Positions 23,532 to 31,848 of a stretch of DNA of 64,000 bases are shown here, one piece after another. The notes below the pieces were generated by a model. The model had not been told where the DNA came from. It did no database searches and saw nothing but the letters and a program-made list of their open reading frames with translations. Location: positions 1 through 64,000 of the forward strand of contig NZ_WLCM01000018.1 of NCBI RefSeq assembly GCF_013317235.1, written 5' to 3'. The stretch is from Leisingera sp. ANG59. Its GTDB lineage: Bacteria; Pseudomonadota; Alphaproteobacteria; Rhodobacterales; Rhodobacteraceae. How positions within the stretch are numbered: position 1 is the first letter of the stretch; every line of letters begins with the position of its first letter. A program made the position numbers and the translations under genes.

Positions 23532-25439
23532 ATGCGCGTTTTCACTATTCTGGGACCGTCGCAGTCCGGCAAATCAACTCTGGCCTCGGCGCTGGCCAAT
23601 CTGGACAGTGCCGCGGGCAAGAGGCAGGAGGTTGCAGGCGTCGCCGCTTTGCAGCCTTTTTCATTTATGGGCGAGGACTGGGCTGCGATCGACATCGCGG
23701 GCGGGGCCGACAATCTGGCGCAGGCGGGGCCGGCCTTGGCCGCCAGTGACGCTGCTGTCCTCTGCGTTCCGGCTGACGCCGGCGCTGCGGTGCTGAGCGC
23801 GCCGTATCTGCGCAAGCTGGAGGAGGCGGGCATCCCCGCCTTTATTTTTGTCAACCGCATGGACCAGGCGGCGGACCGGGTGGCGGAGATCGTTGCCGCG
23901 CTTCAGGCCTATTGCAGCCACAACATCATCCTGCGGCAGGTGCCGATCCGCGAGGATGGCCAGGTTGTGGGTGCTGTGGATCTGATTTCCGAACGCGCCT
24001 GGCAGTATCAGGAGGGCAAGCCCTCGGCGCTGATCGAGCTGCCGGTGGCGATGTACGCGCGTGAGCAGGAGGCCCGCACCGAGCTTTTGGAGGCGCTGGC
24101 GGATTTTGACGACACGCTGCTGGAGGAGCTGATCGAGGATCAGAAAGTGATGGCGGAGGAGGCCTATGAGGTGGCCACCAAGGTATTGCAGCACAACGAC
24201 CTGATTCCGGCGCTGCTGGGGTCCGCGGAGCACAAGAACGGGATCATGCGGCTGATGAAATCACTGCGCCACGAGGCGCCGGATGTGGGCGCTGCGCTGG
24301 AGCGGCTGTCGCAGAGCGGCAAGGTGGTCGCGGTCGGCTGCATGGCGGATCTGGTGAAGCATCTGGGCAAGACAGTGCTGGTGCGGGCGCTGGACGGCAG
24401 TGTTGGCAATGGCACCCCGGTCGGGGGCGCGGCCCTGGGGTCGCTGACCGGTGTCGGATCGGCCGCAAACACCAGCCTGACGCCCGGGGACATGGGGCAA
24501 GCGGTGAAGTCGGACCATCTGAACCTCGGCTTTGCCTATGGCCGCGATGGCGCGGCGCCGCTGCCGGACTGGGCGCAGCCGCGGCCCTCGACCTTCCGTC
24601 GGGTGATCACTCCGGTGCATGAGAAGGACGACGCCCGGCTGTCGGGCGCTCTGGAGCGGCTGGCGGAAATCGACCCGGCGCTGGTGGTGGGGCAGGACGA
24701 GGCCAGCGGCCATGTGTTGCTGAACCTGCAGGGGCCGCTGCACATGCGCCGGATCAAGCAGGCGCTGAAGGATGAATTCGGCGTCGAGGTGGAGGAGGCG
24801 CCGGTGCCGCCGGCGCTGCGCGAGACCATCAAGAAACCGGTGCAGGTGCATCACCGCCACCGCAAGCAGTCCGGCGGGGCCGGGCAGTTTGCCGATGTGG
24901 TTATAGAGGTGAAACCCTTGCCGCGCGGCAGCGGGTTCGTGTTCGAAGAAACGGTGAAGGGCGGCGCGGTGCCCAAGAACTATATCCCCTCGGTCGAGGC
25001 GGGCGCGCGCGAAGCGCTGGCGCAGGGGCCGAACGGGCATCCGGTGGTGGATGTTTGCGTGACGCTGAAGGACGGCAAGCACCATTCGGTCGACAGTTCC
25101 GACTATGCGTTCCGCACCGCGGGCAAGAACGCGGTCAAGGAGGCGCTGGGCGAGGCCGGGCTGACCCTGCTGCAGCCGATCATGCGGGTGCATATCCATG
25201 TGCCGTCGGTGTTCACCGGCGGGCTGGTGCCGGTGGTGAGCGGCATGAAGGGACAGATCCTGGGCTTTGAGGCGGAAGAGGGCGCCGCGGGCTGGGACGT
25301 GTTCGAGACGCTCTTGCCGATGTCGGCGCAGGACGATCTGTGCAGCACCCTGGCCAGCGCCACCCGCGGCACCGGATGGTTCAGCACCGATTTCGACCAC
25401 TACGAGGAGGCGCGAAGAGCGGATTTCGCCGAGGCGTAA
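23532..25439 (+). CDS. Elongation factor G-like protein with reduced GTPase domain
   Basis: A 635-residue EF-G paralogue, shorter than canonical EF-G (about 700). The P-loop GPSQSGKST is present at 8-16, but the switch I (RGITI) segment is missing. G3 reads DIAGG (54-58) instead of DTPGH, and G4 is NRMD (108-111). Domains II-V are recognisable, including HHRHRKQSGGAGQFADVVIEVKPL, NYIPSVEAGAREAL and PIMRVHIHVPSVFTGGLVPVVSGMKGQILG. I chose ATG 23532 with GGGAGG upstream. It is unlikely to be a normal translocase; it may bind ribosomes in a specialised role. Confidence 0.85.
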   Translation: MRVFTILGPSQSGKSTLASALANLDSAAGKRQEVAGVAALQPFSFMGEDWAAIDIAGGADNLAQAGPALAASDAAVLCVPADAGAAVLSAPYLRKLEEAGIPAFIFVNRMDQAADRVAEIVAALQAYCSHNIILRQVPIREDGQVVGAVDLISERAWQYQEGKPSALIELPVAMYAREQEARTELLEALADFDDTLLEELIEDQKVMAEEAYEVATKVLQHNDLIPALLGSAEHKNGIMRLMKSLRHEAPDVGAALERLSQSGKVVAVGCMADLVKHLGKTVLVRALDGSVGNGTPVGGAALGSLTGVGSAANTSLTPGDMGQAVKSDHLNLGFAYGRDGAAPLPDWAQPRPSTFRRVITPVHEKDDARLSGALERLAEIDPALVVGQDEASGHVLLNLQGPLHMRRIKQALKDEFGVEVEEAPVPPALRETIKKPVQVHHRHRKQSGGAGQFADVVIEVKPLPRGSGFVFEETVKGGAVPKNYIPSVEAGAREALAQGPNGHPVVDVCVTLKDGKHHSVDSSDYAFRTAGKNAVKEALGEAGLTLLQPIMRVHIHVPSVFTGGLVPVVSGMKGQILGFEAEEGAAGWDVFETLLPMSAQDDLCSTLASATRGTGWFSTDFDHYEEARRADFAEA

Positions 25440-25547
25440 AGGCGAGCTGGCGCAAATCGGGGCGCAGGGGGCGGAACAGCTCTTGCGCCCCGCAGCCGTT
25501 TTCTGCGATCTGCGCAGCAACTCGACACTGGCTTGCGGAGTAAGATC

Positions 25548-26075
25548 ATGGATGCGTCATCGGCCTATCAGGACAGCCTGCCCGTCTCCTCGGATGCGCT
25601 GCTGAAGCAGCTGGACGATTGGGGGATTGCCTACCGGCTGCACACCCATGTGCCGCTGCGAACTGTGGAGGACGCCAAGGGCGTCGAGGCGCAGTTCATG
25701 GTGCCGGGCGAAAACGCGCTGCGGCTGAAGAACCTGTACCTGCGGGACAAGAAGAAGCGGAATTATCTGGTGACGCTGCAGCAGGACCGGGAGATCGACC
25801 TGAAAGGACTGGGTGCGGAGATCGGCGCAGGCAACCTGTCGTTCGGCTCGGCGGACCGGCTGCTGGAGAACCTGGGCATCCGGCCCGGCGCGGTCAGCCC
25901 GCTGGCGATGATCACCGGCGCGGAGAAGGGCGTGACCTTCTTTATGGACGCGCAGGCGCAGGAGGCGGACGTGATCTATATGCATCCGCTGGTCAATGAC
26001 CGCACCGTGGCGATGAAGCGAGATGATGTGATGGCGTTCTTCGAGAAGACTGGCGTCGAGGTGAACTGGGTCTAA
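25548..26075 (+). CDS. YbaK/ProX-type aminoacyl-tRNA deacylase (ProXp-ala-like)
   Basis: A 175-residue member of the YbaK/INS superfamily that hydrolyses mischarged tRNA. Features: LLKQLDDWGIAYRLHTHVPLRTVEDA near the start, the lysine-rich KNLYLRDKKKRNYLVTLQQDREIDLK segment, GNLSFGSADRLLENLGIRPGAVSPLAMI, and VIYMHPLVNDRTVAMKRDDVMAFF. The KN-[LF]-LRDKK motif is typical of freestanding prolyl-tRNA editing homologues (ProXp-ala, Ala-tRNAPro). ATG 25548 follows GCGGAG. Its stop codon overlaps that of the converging racemase gene. Confidence 0.9.
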   Translation: MDASSAYQDSLPVSSDALLKQLDDWGIAYRLHTHVPLRTVEDAKGVEAQFMVPGENALRLKNLYLRDKKKRNYLVTLQQDREIDLKGLGAEIGAGNLSFGSADRLLENLGIRPGAVSPLAMITGAEKGVTFFMDAQAQEADVIYMHPLVNDRTVAMKRDDVMAFFEKTGVEVNWV

Positions 26076-26824
26076 CCCGCCTTTTCCTCCGCCAGCGCCA
26101 GATCCAGCGCGGCGGCCACATGGGCGGCGGAGGGGTTCACGAACAGGAAACCGCCGGCCTCGAAGCTGACGTCGTCGATATGGCCGGGGAAGGCCAGCGG
26201 CAGCTCGGTGCAGGCCAGCAGGACGGCGGTGCCGGGTTTGGCGTGTTTCGTGCAGAAGTGAAGCAGGCGGGCTTGCGCGCCACTGGACGCGCCGCCGTAG
26301 AAATCCTCGTCGATCATGGCCTGCATTTCGGCGATCTCAGCCTCCGGCAGGGGATCGTTGGCGTTGACACCGTGTTCAGCCAGCACATTGGCATAGTTGC
26401 GGGCCTGCATGGTGACCGCCGTGCCCAGCACCAGCGCCTGGGCGGCGCCGGTTGCGGCGGTGGCCCTGGCGGTGGCGTCGAAGATGCTGAGGACCGGCAT
26501 CATCACGCCCTCCTGTATCGCATGCAGCCGCGCGTGCGGGGTGTTGGAGGCGATCAGGGCGAAATCGCAGCCGGCGCGCTCCAGCGTCAGCATCGCCTCG
26601 CGGAAGACGGCATCAAAAGCGGCCCAGCTGGCCTCATCCCCCGGGCGGCCGCGCAAGGCGCGGGTCTGCGCCTGCACCACGGATTCGATGGTGATCGGCG
26701 GCACCGGCAGCGGCGAGCTGGCGCCGCGGTCCGCAAAGAACCGTCCGGCGCCTTCGCAGATGGCGCGGTAGTAATCGAGGGTGGAGGCCCAGCCGACACC
26801 GCCGAGAATGCCGATCTTCTTCAT
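26072..26824 (-). CDS. Aspartate/glutamate racemase-family protein
   Basis: A 250-residue protein beginning MKKIGILGGVGWASTLDYYR. The second catalytic motif ACTELPL contains Cys205. At the first catalytic position, where most racemases have Cys-Asn-Thr, it has Ser93-Asn94-Thr95 (ASNTPH). A one-cysteine active site of this kind occurs in racemases acting on L-Asp/L-Glu and in related hydantoin or maleate enzymes, so the exact reaction is open. Monocistronic, with a terminator-like hairpin from azoR upstream. Confidence 0.85.
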   Translation of the reverse strand: MKKIGILGGVGWASTLDYYRAICEGAGRFFADRGASSPLPVPPITIESVVQAQTRALRGRPGDEASWAAFDAVFREAMLTLERAGCDFALIASNTPHARLHAIQEGVMMPVLSIFDATARATAATGAAQALVLGTAVTMQARNYANVLAEHGVNANDPLPEAEIAEMQAMIDEDFYGGASSGAQARLLHFCTKHAKPGTAVLLACTELPLAFPGHIDDVSFEAGGFLFVNPSAAHVAAALDLALAEEKAG

Positions 26825-26890
26825 GGGAATGCCTGTGCTTTGAAATGCGGGTGCGGCCAGAGTGGCACAGGCCCGGCCGCGCTGCCAAAC

Positions 26891-26923
26891 GTAAAAGACC
26901 GCCAGCCCGGGCAGGGCTGGCGG
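26891..26923 (-). terminator. Intrinsic terminator of azoR
   Basis: A 10-base perfect stem CCGCCAGCCC/GGGCTGGCGG (26899-26908 with 26914-26923) with a 5-base loop. On the minus strand it comes 26 bases after the azoR stop and is followed by TCTTTTACGTTT. Confidence 0.85.
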
Positions 26924-26949
26924 CAGGAGCGCGGGGCGGTGCAGGGGGA

Positions 26950-27531
26950 TCAGGCCGCCAGCGCTTGGATCTGGGTCTGGGCCTTGGCCAGGGCACCCTC
27001 GGCGTCGATCGACATGGCGTCTGCGGCCACAATCTCAACCTCGGTGATGCCGATGAAGCCCAGCACGTGGCGCAGGTAGGTGGTGGCAAAGTCGATGTCG
27101 GACCCCGCCTGGGTGCCGCCGGAGGCCACCGCGACGATGGCGCGTTTGCCTTCCAGCAGGCCGATGGGGCCGGATTCCGTGTAGCGGAAAGTGACGCCGA
27201 CGCGGGCCACCAGGTCGATCCAGGCCTTCAGCGTGGAGGGCACCGAGAAGTTGTAGATCGGCGCGCCGATCACGATGGTGTCGGCCTGCTTCAGCTCCGC
27301 AATCAGCGAGTCGGAGAGGGCGAGCAGCTGTTTCTGCTCGTCGCTGCGCTGGTCCGCCGGGGTGAAGTTGGCGCCGATCCAGGCGCCGTCCAGCAGCGGC
27401 AGCGGCGCGGCCAGGTCGCGGCGGACCACATTGCCGGCGCCAAGGCGGCTGACGATCTGTGCGGAGAGGTCCCGGGTCACCGAGCCTTCGGTGCGGGCGG
27501 AGGAGTCGATGTGCAGAACGGTGCGGGTCAT
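26950..27531 (-). CDS. azoR: FMN-dependent NADH-azoreductase
   Basis: A 193-residue flavodoxin-fold quinone/azo reductase. It begins MTRTVLHIDSSARTEGSVTRDLS (phosphate-binding loop of FMN), and has IVIGAPIYNFSVPSTLKAWIDLVARVGVTF and AIVAVASGGTQAGSDIDFATTYLRHVLGFIGI. It uses NADH for two-electron reduction of quinones, protecting against oxidative stress. I chose ATG 27531. It diverges from a LysR gene over 124 bases containing candidate operator sequences and ends at a strong terminator. Confidence 0.94.
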   Translation of the reverse strand: MTRTVLHIDSSARTEGSVTRDLSAQIVSRLGAGNVVRRDLAAPLPLLDGAWIGANFTPADQRSDEQKQLLALSDSLIAELKQADTIVIGAPIYNFSVPSTLKAWIDLVARVGVTFRYTESGPIGLLEGKRAIVAVASGGTQAGSDIDFATTYLRHVLGFIGITEVEIVAADAMSIDAEGALAKAQTQIQALAA

Positions 27532-27572
27532 TTTGATGTTCCTGTGCTTGTTGCTGACAGGAATTTGGGTTA

Positions 27573-27627
27573 TTGCATTTGTGAACGCAACGCTGCAAAA
27601 GTAACACCAATTGTGCGCATGTGCGCA
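27573..27627. promoter_or_regulatory. Candidate LysR-type operators in the azoR-lysR gap
   Basis: Two dyads lie between the divergent genes: TTGC-N10-GCAA (27573-27590), which fits the T-N11-A LysR box, and a repeated TGCGCA pair separated by 2 bases (27614-27627) close to the lysR start. The first would serve activation or repression of azoR, the second possibly autoregulation. Inferred from position and symmetry only. Confidence 0.5.
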
Positions 27628-27655
27628 TGTCGCGCGGATTGGCAAGGAGGCAGCC

Positions 27656-28534
27656 ATGGACAATTGGGATGAGGTGCGCACCGCCTATCAGGTGGCCCGG
27701 ATGGGCACGGTCAGCGGTGCTGCAGAGGTGCTGGGCGTGCACCATGCCACGGTGATCCGCCATATTGACGCCATCGAGGCGCGGCTGGGCGTGAAGCTGT
27801 TCCAGCGTCACGCCCGCGGCTACACGCCGACAGAGGCCGGCCAGGATCTTCTCAGGGTGGCGCAGGCGACCGATGATCAGTTCAGCCAGCTGGTCGGCCG
27901 CCTGAAGGGGCAGGGCGACGATGTCTCGGGCGAGCTGGTGGTGACCTCGCTGGCGTCTTTTGCGCCGATGATGGTGCCGGCGCTGAAGGAGTTTCAGGAC
28001 GTGCACCCGGGGCTGATCATCCGTTACCTGACCGGCGACCGGCTGTTCCGGCTGGAGTACGGTGAGGCCCATGTGGCAATCCGTGCAGGCAATGCGCCGG
28101 ACCAGCCGGACAATGTGGTGCAGCCCTTCATGAAGCAGCAGATCGGGCTGTATGCGTCCAAGGAGTACGTGGGGAAATACGGCGTGCTGAAGGGGGTGGA
28201 GGACATGGCCAACCACCGTTTCATCGGCAATGACGATGAAAACAGCCGTGCGCCGTTTTCGCGCTGGCTGCGGGCCAATGCGCCGGCCGAGGCGATCTCC
28301 TTCCGCTGCTCCAACGGGTTCACGATGCAGCATGCGGTGCGCAGCGGCGCGGGCATCGGCTTCATGGCGGCCTGGGAAGCGCGGCAGCAGCCGGATCTGG
28401 TGGAGATGATGGCGCCGGACGAGGAATGGTCGGGCACCCTGTGGCTGGTGACCCATGTGGATCTGCACCGCACAACCAAGGTGCAGACCTTCCTGAAATT
28501 CCTGAAGGAACAGGCAAAGGACTGGCAGCTGTGA
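27656..28534 (+). CDS. LysR-family transcriptional regulator
   Basis: A 292-residue LTTR. The N-terminal winged helix is TAYQVARMGTVSGAAEVLGVHHATVIRHIDAIEARLGVKLFQRHARGYTPTEAG. The effector domain follows, with GELVVTSLASFAPMMVPALKEFQDVHPGLIIRYLTGD. AAGGAGG lies 6 bases before ATG 27656. Divergent from azoR, which is its likely target; quinones or electrophiles would be plausible inducers. Its stop overlaps the start of the EamA transporter gene by 4 bases, so the regulator and exporter are co-translated. Confidence 0.92.
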   Translation: MDNWDEVRTAYQVARMGTVSGAAEVLGVHHATVIRHIDAIEARLGVKLFQRHARGYTPTEAGQDLLRVAQATDDQFSQLVGRLKGQGDDVSGELVVTSLASFAPMMVPALKEFQDVHPGLIIRYLTGDRLFRLEYGEAHVAIRAGNAPDQPDNVVQPFMKQQIGLYASKEYVGKYGVLKGVEDMANHRFIGNDDENSRAPFSRWLRANAPAEAISFRCSNGFTMQHAVRSGAGIGFMAAWEARQQPDLVEMMAPDEEWSGTLWLVTHVDLHRTTKVQTFLKFLKEQAKDWQL

Positions 28535-29427
28535 ACGAGGCACTGCGCGGGCATCTGGCGATGCTGCTGTTTTCGGCACTGGTGGCGGGATCGTTCTCGC
28601 TGGGCGTGATGGTGGCAAATGAGATTGCGCCAGCGGCGCTGAACGCGGCGCGGTTCGGCATCGCCGCGGTGGTGATCGGCGTCGCGGCGCTGGCAACCAC
28701 CGGGATGCAGCGGGTGCATTTTCAGGCGCCCTGGCGGTTCGCGCTGCTGGGCGGGCTGTTCGGCGGCTATTTCGTGCTGATGTTCTACGGGCTGCAGACT
28801 GCGGCGCCGGTCAGTGCCGCGGCGGTGTTCACGCTGGTACCGGTGATGAGCGCGGCCTTTGGCTGGCTGCTGCTGCGGCAGGTGACCACCCGCTGGATGG
28901 CGCTGGCGCTGTCAATCGGTGCGGCGGGCGCGGTCTGGGTGATCGTGCGCGGCGACCTGCAGGCGCTGGCGGCGTTCCAGATCGGCCAGGGGGAGATCAT
29001 CTATTTCTGGGGCTGCCTGCTGCATGCCATTTACACGCCGATGGTGCGCAAGCTGAACCGCGGGGAGCCTGCGGTGGTGTTCACCTTCGGGATGCTGCTG
29101 GCGGGCGGCGCGCTGCTGGCGGCGTTCGGCTGGCAGGATATACTGGCCACCGATTGGATGCGGCTGCCGGGCATTGTCTGGATCGGTCTGGTCTACCTCG
29201 CGGTCTTTGCCAGCTCTGCCACCTTTGTGCTGCTGCAATACGCCACCCTGCGGCTGCCCTCGGCCAAGGTGATGGCTTATACCTACCTGACCCCCAGCTG
29301 GGTGATCCTGTGGGAGATCGCGCTGGGCCGCGGCGCGCCGCCGGGCATGGTGCTGGTCGGGGTGGTGATGTCGGTGGCCGCGCTGGTGATGCTGCTGGAA
29401 GGCGACGCCAAGCCGGTGCGCGCCTGA
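28531..29427 (+). CDS. EamA/DMT-family exporter
   Basis: A 298-residue inner-membrane protein with about ten hydrophobic segments in two EamA repeats. The first repeat runs from LAMLLFSALVAGSFSLGVMVANEIAP to SIGAAGAVWVIVRGD. The second runs from GEIIYFWGCLLHAIYTPMVRKL to VLVGVVMSVAALVMLLEGD. It starts with GTG inside the lysR stop (GTGA overlap). Likely exports a small metabolite; the coupling to lysR and azoR hints at a stress-related substrate, which is inference. Confidence 0.9.
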   Translation: MNEALRGHLAMLLFSALVAGSFSLGVMVANEIAPAALNAARFGIAAVVIGVAALATTGMQRVHFQAPWRFALLGGLFGGYFVLMFYGLQTAAPVSAAAVFTLVPVMSAAFGWLLLRQVTTRWMALALSIGAAGAVWVIVRGDLQALAAFQIGQGEIIYFWGCLLHAIYTPMVRKLNRGEPAVVFTFGMLLAGGALLAAFGWQDILATDWMRLPGIVWIGLVYLAVFASSATFVLLQYATLRLPSAKVMAYTYLTPSWVILWEIALGRGAPPGMVLVGVVMSVAALVMLLEGDAKPVRA

Positions 29428-29519
29428 GTACCGCCCCGCGCACTTGCGGCAAATCAACCGGAAACCCATCTTTTCCGCTATACTGGTTCCGAGGGACGCG
29501 TCAGGAGAAGGAGGGAAAG

Positions 29520-29930
29520 ATGTTCAAGCATATCATGGTGCCCGTCGACCTGCACATGCCCCCGGCGGTCAAGAAGGCCCTGAATGTGGCGGCGGATTTT
29601 GCCAAGAACCACGATTCGCGGGTGACGCTGGTGCACGTGACGGATCAGCAGGTCGAAGGCGCGCATACCCTGGGGCCGTCCGGCGAGGAGCTGGCAGCAC
29701 TTGCCAGCGAGATGGCAGAGAGCAGCGGCGCAAGGGTTCAAGCGCTGCCGATCCATTCCGTGGACGTCGGATCAGAGATCGACTCCATCCTGGCACGGAC
29801 CGCGAAGGAGCTGGAGGTGGACCTGATCGTGATCGCGACGCATATGCCCGGTATCCTGGACTATGTGTTTTCATCCCACGCCAGCCACCTGGTGCTGCAT
29901 TCCGAAATTTCGGTGTTCGTCGTCCGCTAG
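29520..29930 (+). CDS. Universal stress protein (UspA family)
   Basis: A 136-residue single Usp domain: MFKHIMVPVDLHMPPAVKKALNVAADFAK at the start, VTLVHVTD after the first strand, and ELEVDLIVIATHMPGILDYVFSSHASHLVLHSEISVFVVR at the end. The ATP-binding G-2x-G-9x-G(S/T) motif is not evident: the loop reads THMPGILDYVFSSHAS with a single Gly, so it may be a non-ATP-binding Usp. GGAGG precedes ATG 29520. It stands alone, 92 bases after the exporter gene. Confidence 0.93.
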   Translation: MFKHIMVPVDLHMPPAVKKALNVAADFAKNHDSRVTLVHVTDQQVEGAHTLGPSGEELAALASEMAESSGARVQALPIHSVDVGSEIDSILARTAKELEVDLIVIATHMPGILDYVFSSHASHLVLHSEISVFVVR

Positions 29931-29940
29931 GGTTCGGTCC

Positions 29941-30285
29941 TTAGGGTTCGGACGGGGTATCCTCTGACAGGTGCTCCGCCTCCAGGAAACGTTCGAAAGC
30001 ATCCAGGTTCACCGGCTCGAACTGGCCGAAGCCCTGCATCCAGACAGAGGCTGCCCGCATCGCGTCGGGCTGCAGCTTGCACCATTTGACCCGGCCGCGC
30101 TTTTCCTGCGCGATGAGGCCCGCACGGGTCAGGATGGTCAGGTGCTTGGATATGGCCGCCAGCGACATCTCGAACGGCTCTGCCACGTCGGTCACGGCCA
30201 TGTCGTCCTCGAGCAGCATGGTCAGGATCGCCCGGCGGGTCGGGTCGGCCAAGGCCGCAAAGACGGTGTCTAGGGTGTCGCTCAT
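29941..30285 (-). CDS. ArsR-family transcriptional regulator
   Basis: A 114-residue winged-helix repressor: DTVFAALADPTRRAILTMLLEDDMAVTDVAEPFEMSLAAISKHLTILTRAGLIAQEKRGRVKWCKLQPD. No ELCV(C/G)DL metal-binding motif is present and there is a single Cys, so it likely senses something other than As/Zn through the usual helix-5 site. In related genomes this subtype often accompanies SRPBCC (AHSA1) genes, but here none is adjacent. ATG 30285 is preceded by AGGAG. Divergent from the second EamA exporter by 86 bases, which may be its target. Confidence 0.9.
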   Translation of the reverse strand: MSDTLDTVFAALADPTRRAILTMLLEDDMAVTDVAEPFEMSLAAISKHLTILTRAGLIAQEKRGRVKWCKLQPDAMRAASVWMQGFGQFEPVNLDAFERFLEAEHLSEDTPSEP

Positions 30286-30371
30286 GCCTCCACTCCTATC
30301 CACAGCCCGGGGATTTGACAATCTGTCCCGAGCCGTCATGGTAGCGCCTTTCAGGCGCGGAGATTGATGGC

Positions 30372-31268
30372 ATGGCATTGAAGTACTGGCTGGTGATTTT
30401 CATCCTCGGCATCGGCTGGGGCATGTCGTTCATGTTCAATGCCATCCTGCTGCGCGAGCTGGGGCCGCTGTCGGTTTCCATGGGGCGGGTCGGGTTCGGC
30501 GCGCTGGGCTGCTGGATCTATGTTCTGGCGGCGCGGAAGAAGGTGCCTGCAGGCGCTGGGCGCTGGCTGGCTCTGTTCGGGTTCGGCGCGCTCAGCTATG
30601 CCGGCCCCTTTGCCTTTTATGCGCTGGGACAGCAGCATATAGCCAGCGGCGTGGCGGGCATCGTCAACGCGACCACGCCGGCGCTGGCGGTGGTGGTCTC
30701 GCATTTCTGGCCCGGCGGCGAGCGGGCGACGGTGCTGAAATCGCTGGGGGTGATCTGCGGGTTCCTGGGCATTGTGCTGTTGTCGCTGCCATTGCTGCAG
30801 GGCGGTCAACCGTCGGAGGTCTGGGCGGTGCTGATCACCCTGTGCGCGCCGCTGTGTTATGCCTTCTCGGTCAATATAGCCCGCAGCTTCCGGGACATGG
30901 AGCCGGTGGTGCTGGTGGCGATTGCGCTGACTGGGTCAACCGCGGCAATCGCGCCGCTGGCGCTGTGGAGCGAAGGGCTGCCGGTGATCACCAGGGCAGA
31001 GACCTGGGCGTCGCTGCTGGTGATCGGCTTTGTGCTAACTTCGGCGGCCTTCATTGCCTTCTACTGGGTGCTGCCCAAGGTGGGGCCGACCAACATTACC
31101 ATGCCGACACTGATCGCGCCGGTCTCGGCCCTGTTTCTGGGAACGTACATTCTGGGCGAGACGCTGCTGGCGGAGCATCTGTGGGGCATGGCGGCGATCC
31201 TGCTGGGGCTGTTGCTGATCGACGGGCGGATCGTGCCCTGGCGGCTGGCAAAGCGGCCTGTCCGCTAA
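30372..31268 (+). CDS. EamA/DMT-family exporter
   Basis: A 298-residue ten-helix transporter: MALKYWLVIFILGIGWGMSFMFNAILLRELGPLSVSMGRVGFGAL opens repeat 1, and VLVAIALTGSTAAIAPLALWSEGLP with FYWVLPKVGPTNITMPTLIAPVSALFLGTYILGETL forms repeat 2. A short inverted repeat TCAACC-N4-GGTTGA follows the stop at 31271-31286. The substrate is unknown. It is unrelated at close range to the EamA gene at 28531. Confidence 0.9.
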   Translation: MALKYWLVIFILGIGWGMSFMFNAILLRELGPLSVSMGRVGFGALGCWIYVLAARKKVPAGAGRWLALFGFGALSYAGPFAFYALGQQHIASGVAGIVNATTPALAVVVSHFWPGGERATVLKSLGVICGFLGIVLLSLPLLQGGQPSEVWAVLITLCAPLCYAFSVNIARSFRDMEPVVLVAIALTGSTAAIAPLALWSEGLPVITRAETWASLLVIGFVLTSAAFIAFYWVLPKVGPTNITMPTLIAPVSALFLGTYILGETLLAEHLWGMAAILLGLLLIDGRIVPWRLAKRPVR

Positions 31269-31411
31269 AATCAACCTTTCGGTTGAATATGGATTCCGGA
31301 CAGGTTTGGCGCTAACTGCGGCCGCGGCAGAGCGGCGCGGTGCGCGCAGACTGGGGTGAGTTCGTTATAAAACAACATGTTAGGCGCAATCTGAATCTTC
31401 AATCCTTGTAA

Positions 31412-31440
31412 TTGACTCCTAAGCCCCGTGGCCTTAGCAC
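31412..31440 (+). promoter_or_regulatory. Possible promoter of the Fo operon
   Basis: TTGACT (31412-31417), a 17-base spacer, and TAGCAC (31435-31440), ending 23 bases before atpI. A good -35 box with a weak -10 box. This is the only promoter-like match I see in the 195-base gap before atpI. Confidence 0.35.
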
Positions 31441-31463
31441 CCTGGATAGAAATTCGCGTGAGG

Positions 31464-31808
31464 ATGGCGCCCGTGACCGATGACGACCAAAAGCAGCGCA
31501 TGGCGCAGCTGGAGGAGAAATTGGCGGCGGCGCGTAAGGCCCAGGAGCCCAAGCCGCGCGCGGATGAGCATTATTCCCTGGCCAATCAGGCCTGGCGGAT
31601 GGTGATCGAATTGGTGGCCGGTCTCGCGATCGGCTTTGGCATCGGATACGGGCTGGACCACCTGTTTGGAACCCTGCCCATCTTCATGGTGCTGTTCATA
31701 ATGCTGGGCCTGGCGGCTGGGGTGAAGACGATGCTTCGCACCGCGCAGGAGATCCAGGAACAGAAACTGGCCGATGAGGCCGACAAAAATGCGCAAGACC
31801 GGGACTGA
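31464..31808 (+). CDS. atpI: ATP synthase Fo assembly protein AtpI
   Basis: A 114-residue protein: a charged N-terminal helix ([22 protein letters not shown]), then two membrane spans ([21 protein letters not shown] and [20 protein letters not shown]) and an acidic tail. AtpI helps assemble the c-ring and may take part in Mg2+ supply. It is the first gene of the Fo operon, 40 bases before atpB. The start could also be the GTG two codons upstream. Confidence 0.92.
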   Translation: MAPVTDDDQKQRMAQLEEKLAAARKAQEPKPRADEHYSLANQAWRMVIELVAGLAIGFGIGYGLDHLFGTLPIFMVLFIMLGLAAGVKTMLRTAQEIQEQKLADEADKNAQDRD

Positions 31809-31848
31809 TCCGACGGGATCGGCGACCGGCGACAGGAGAAGCGGACCG

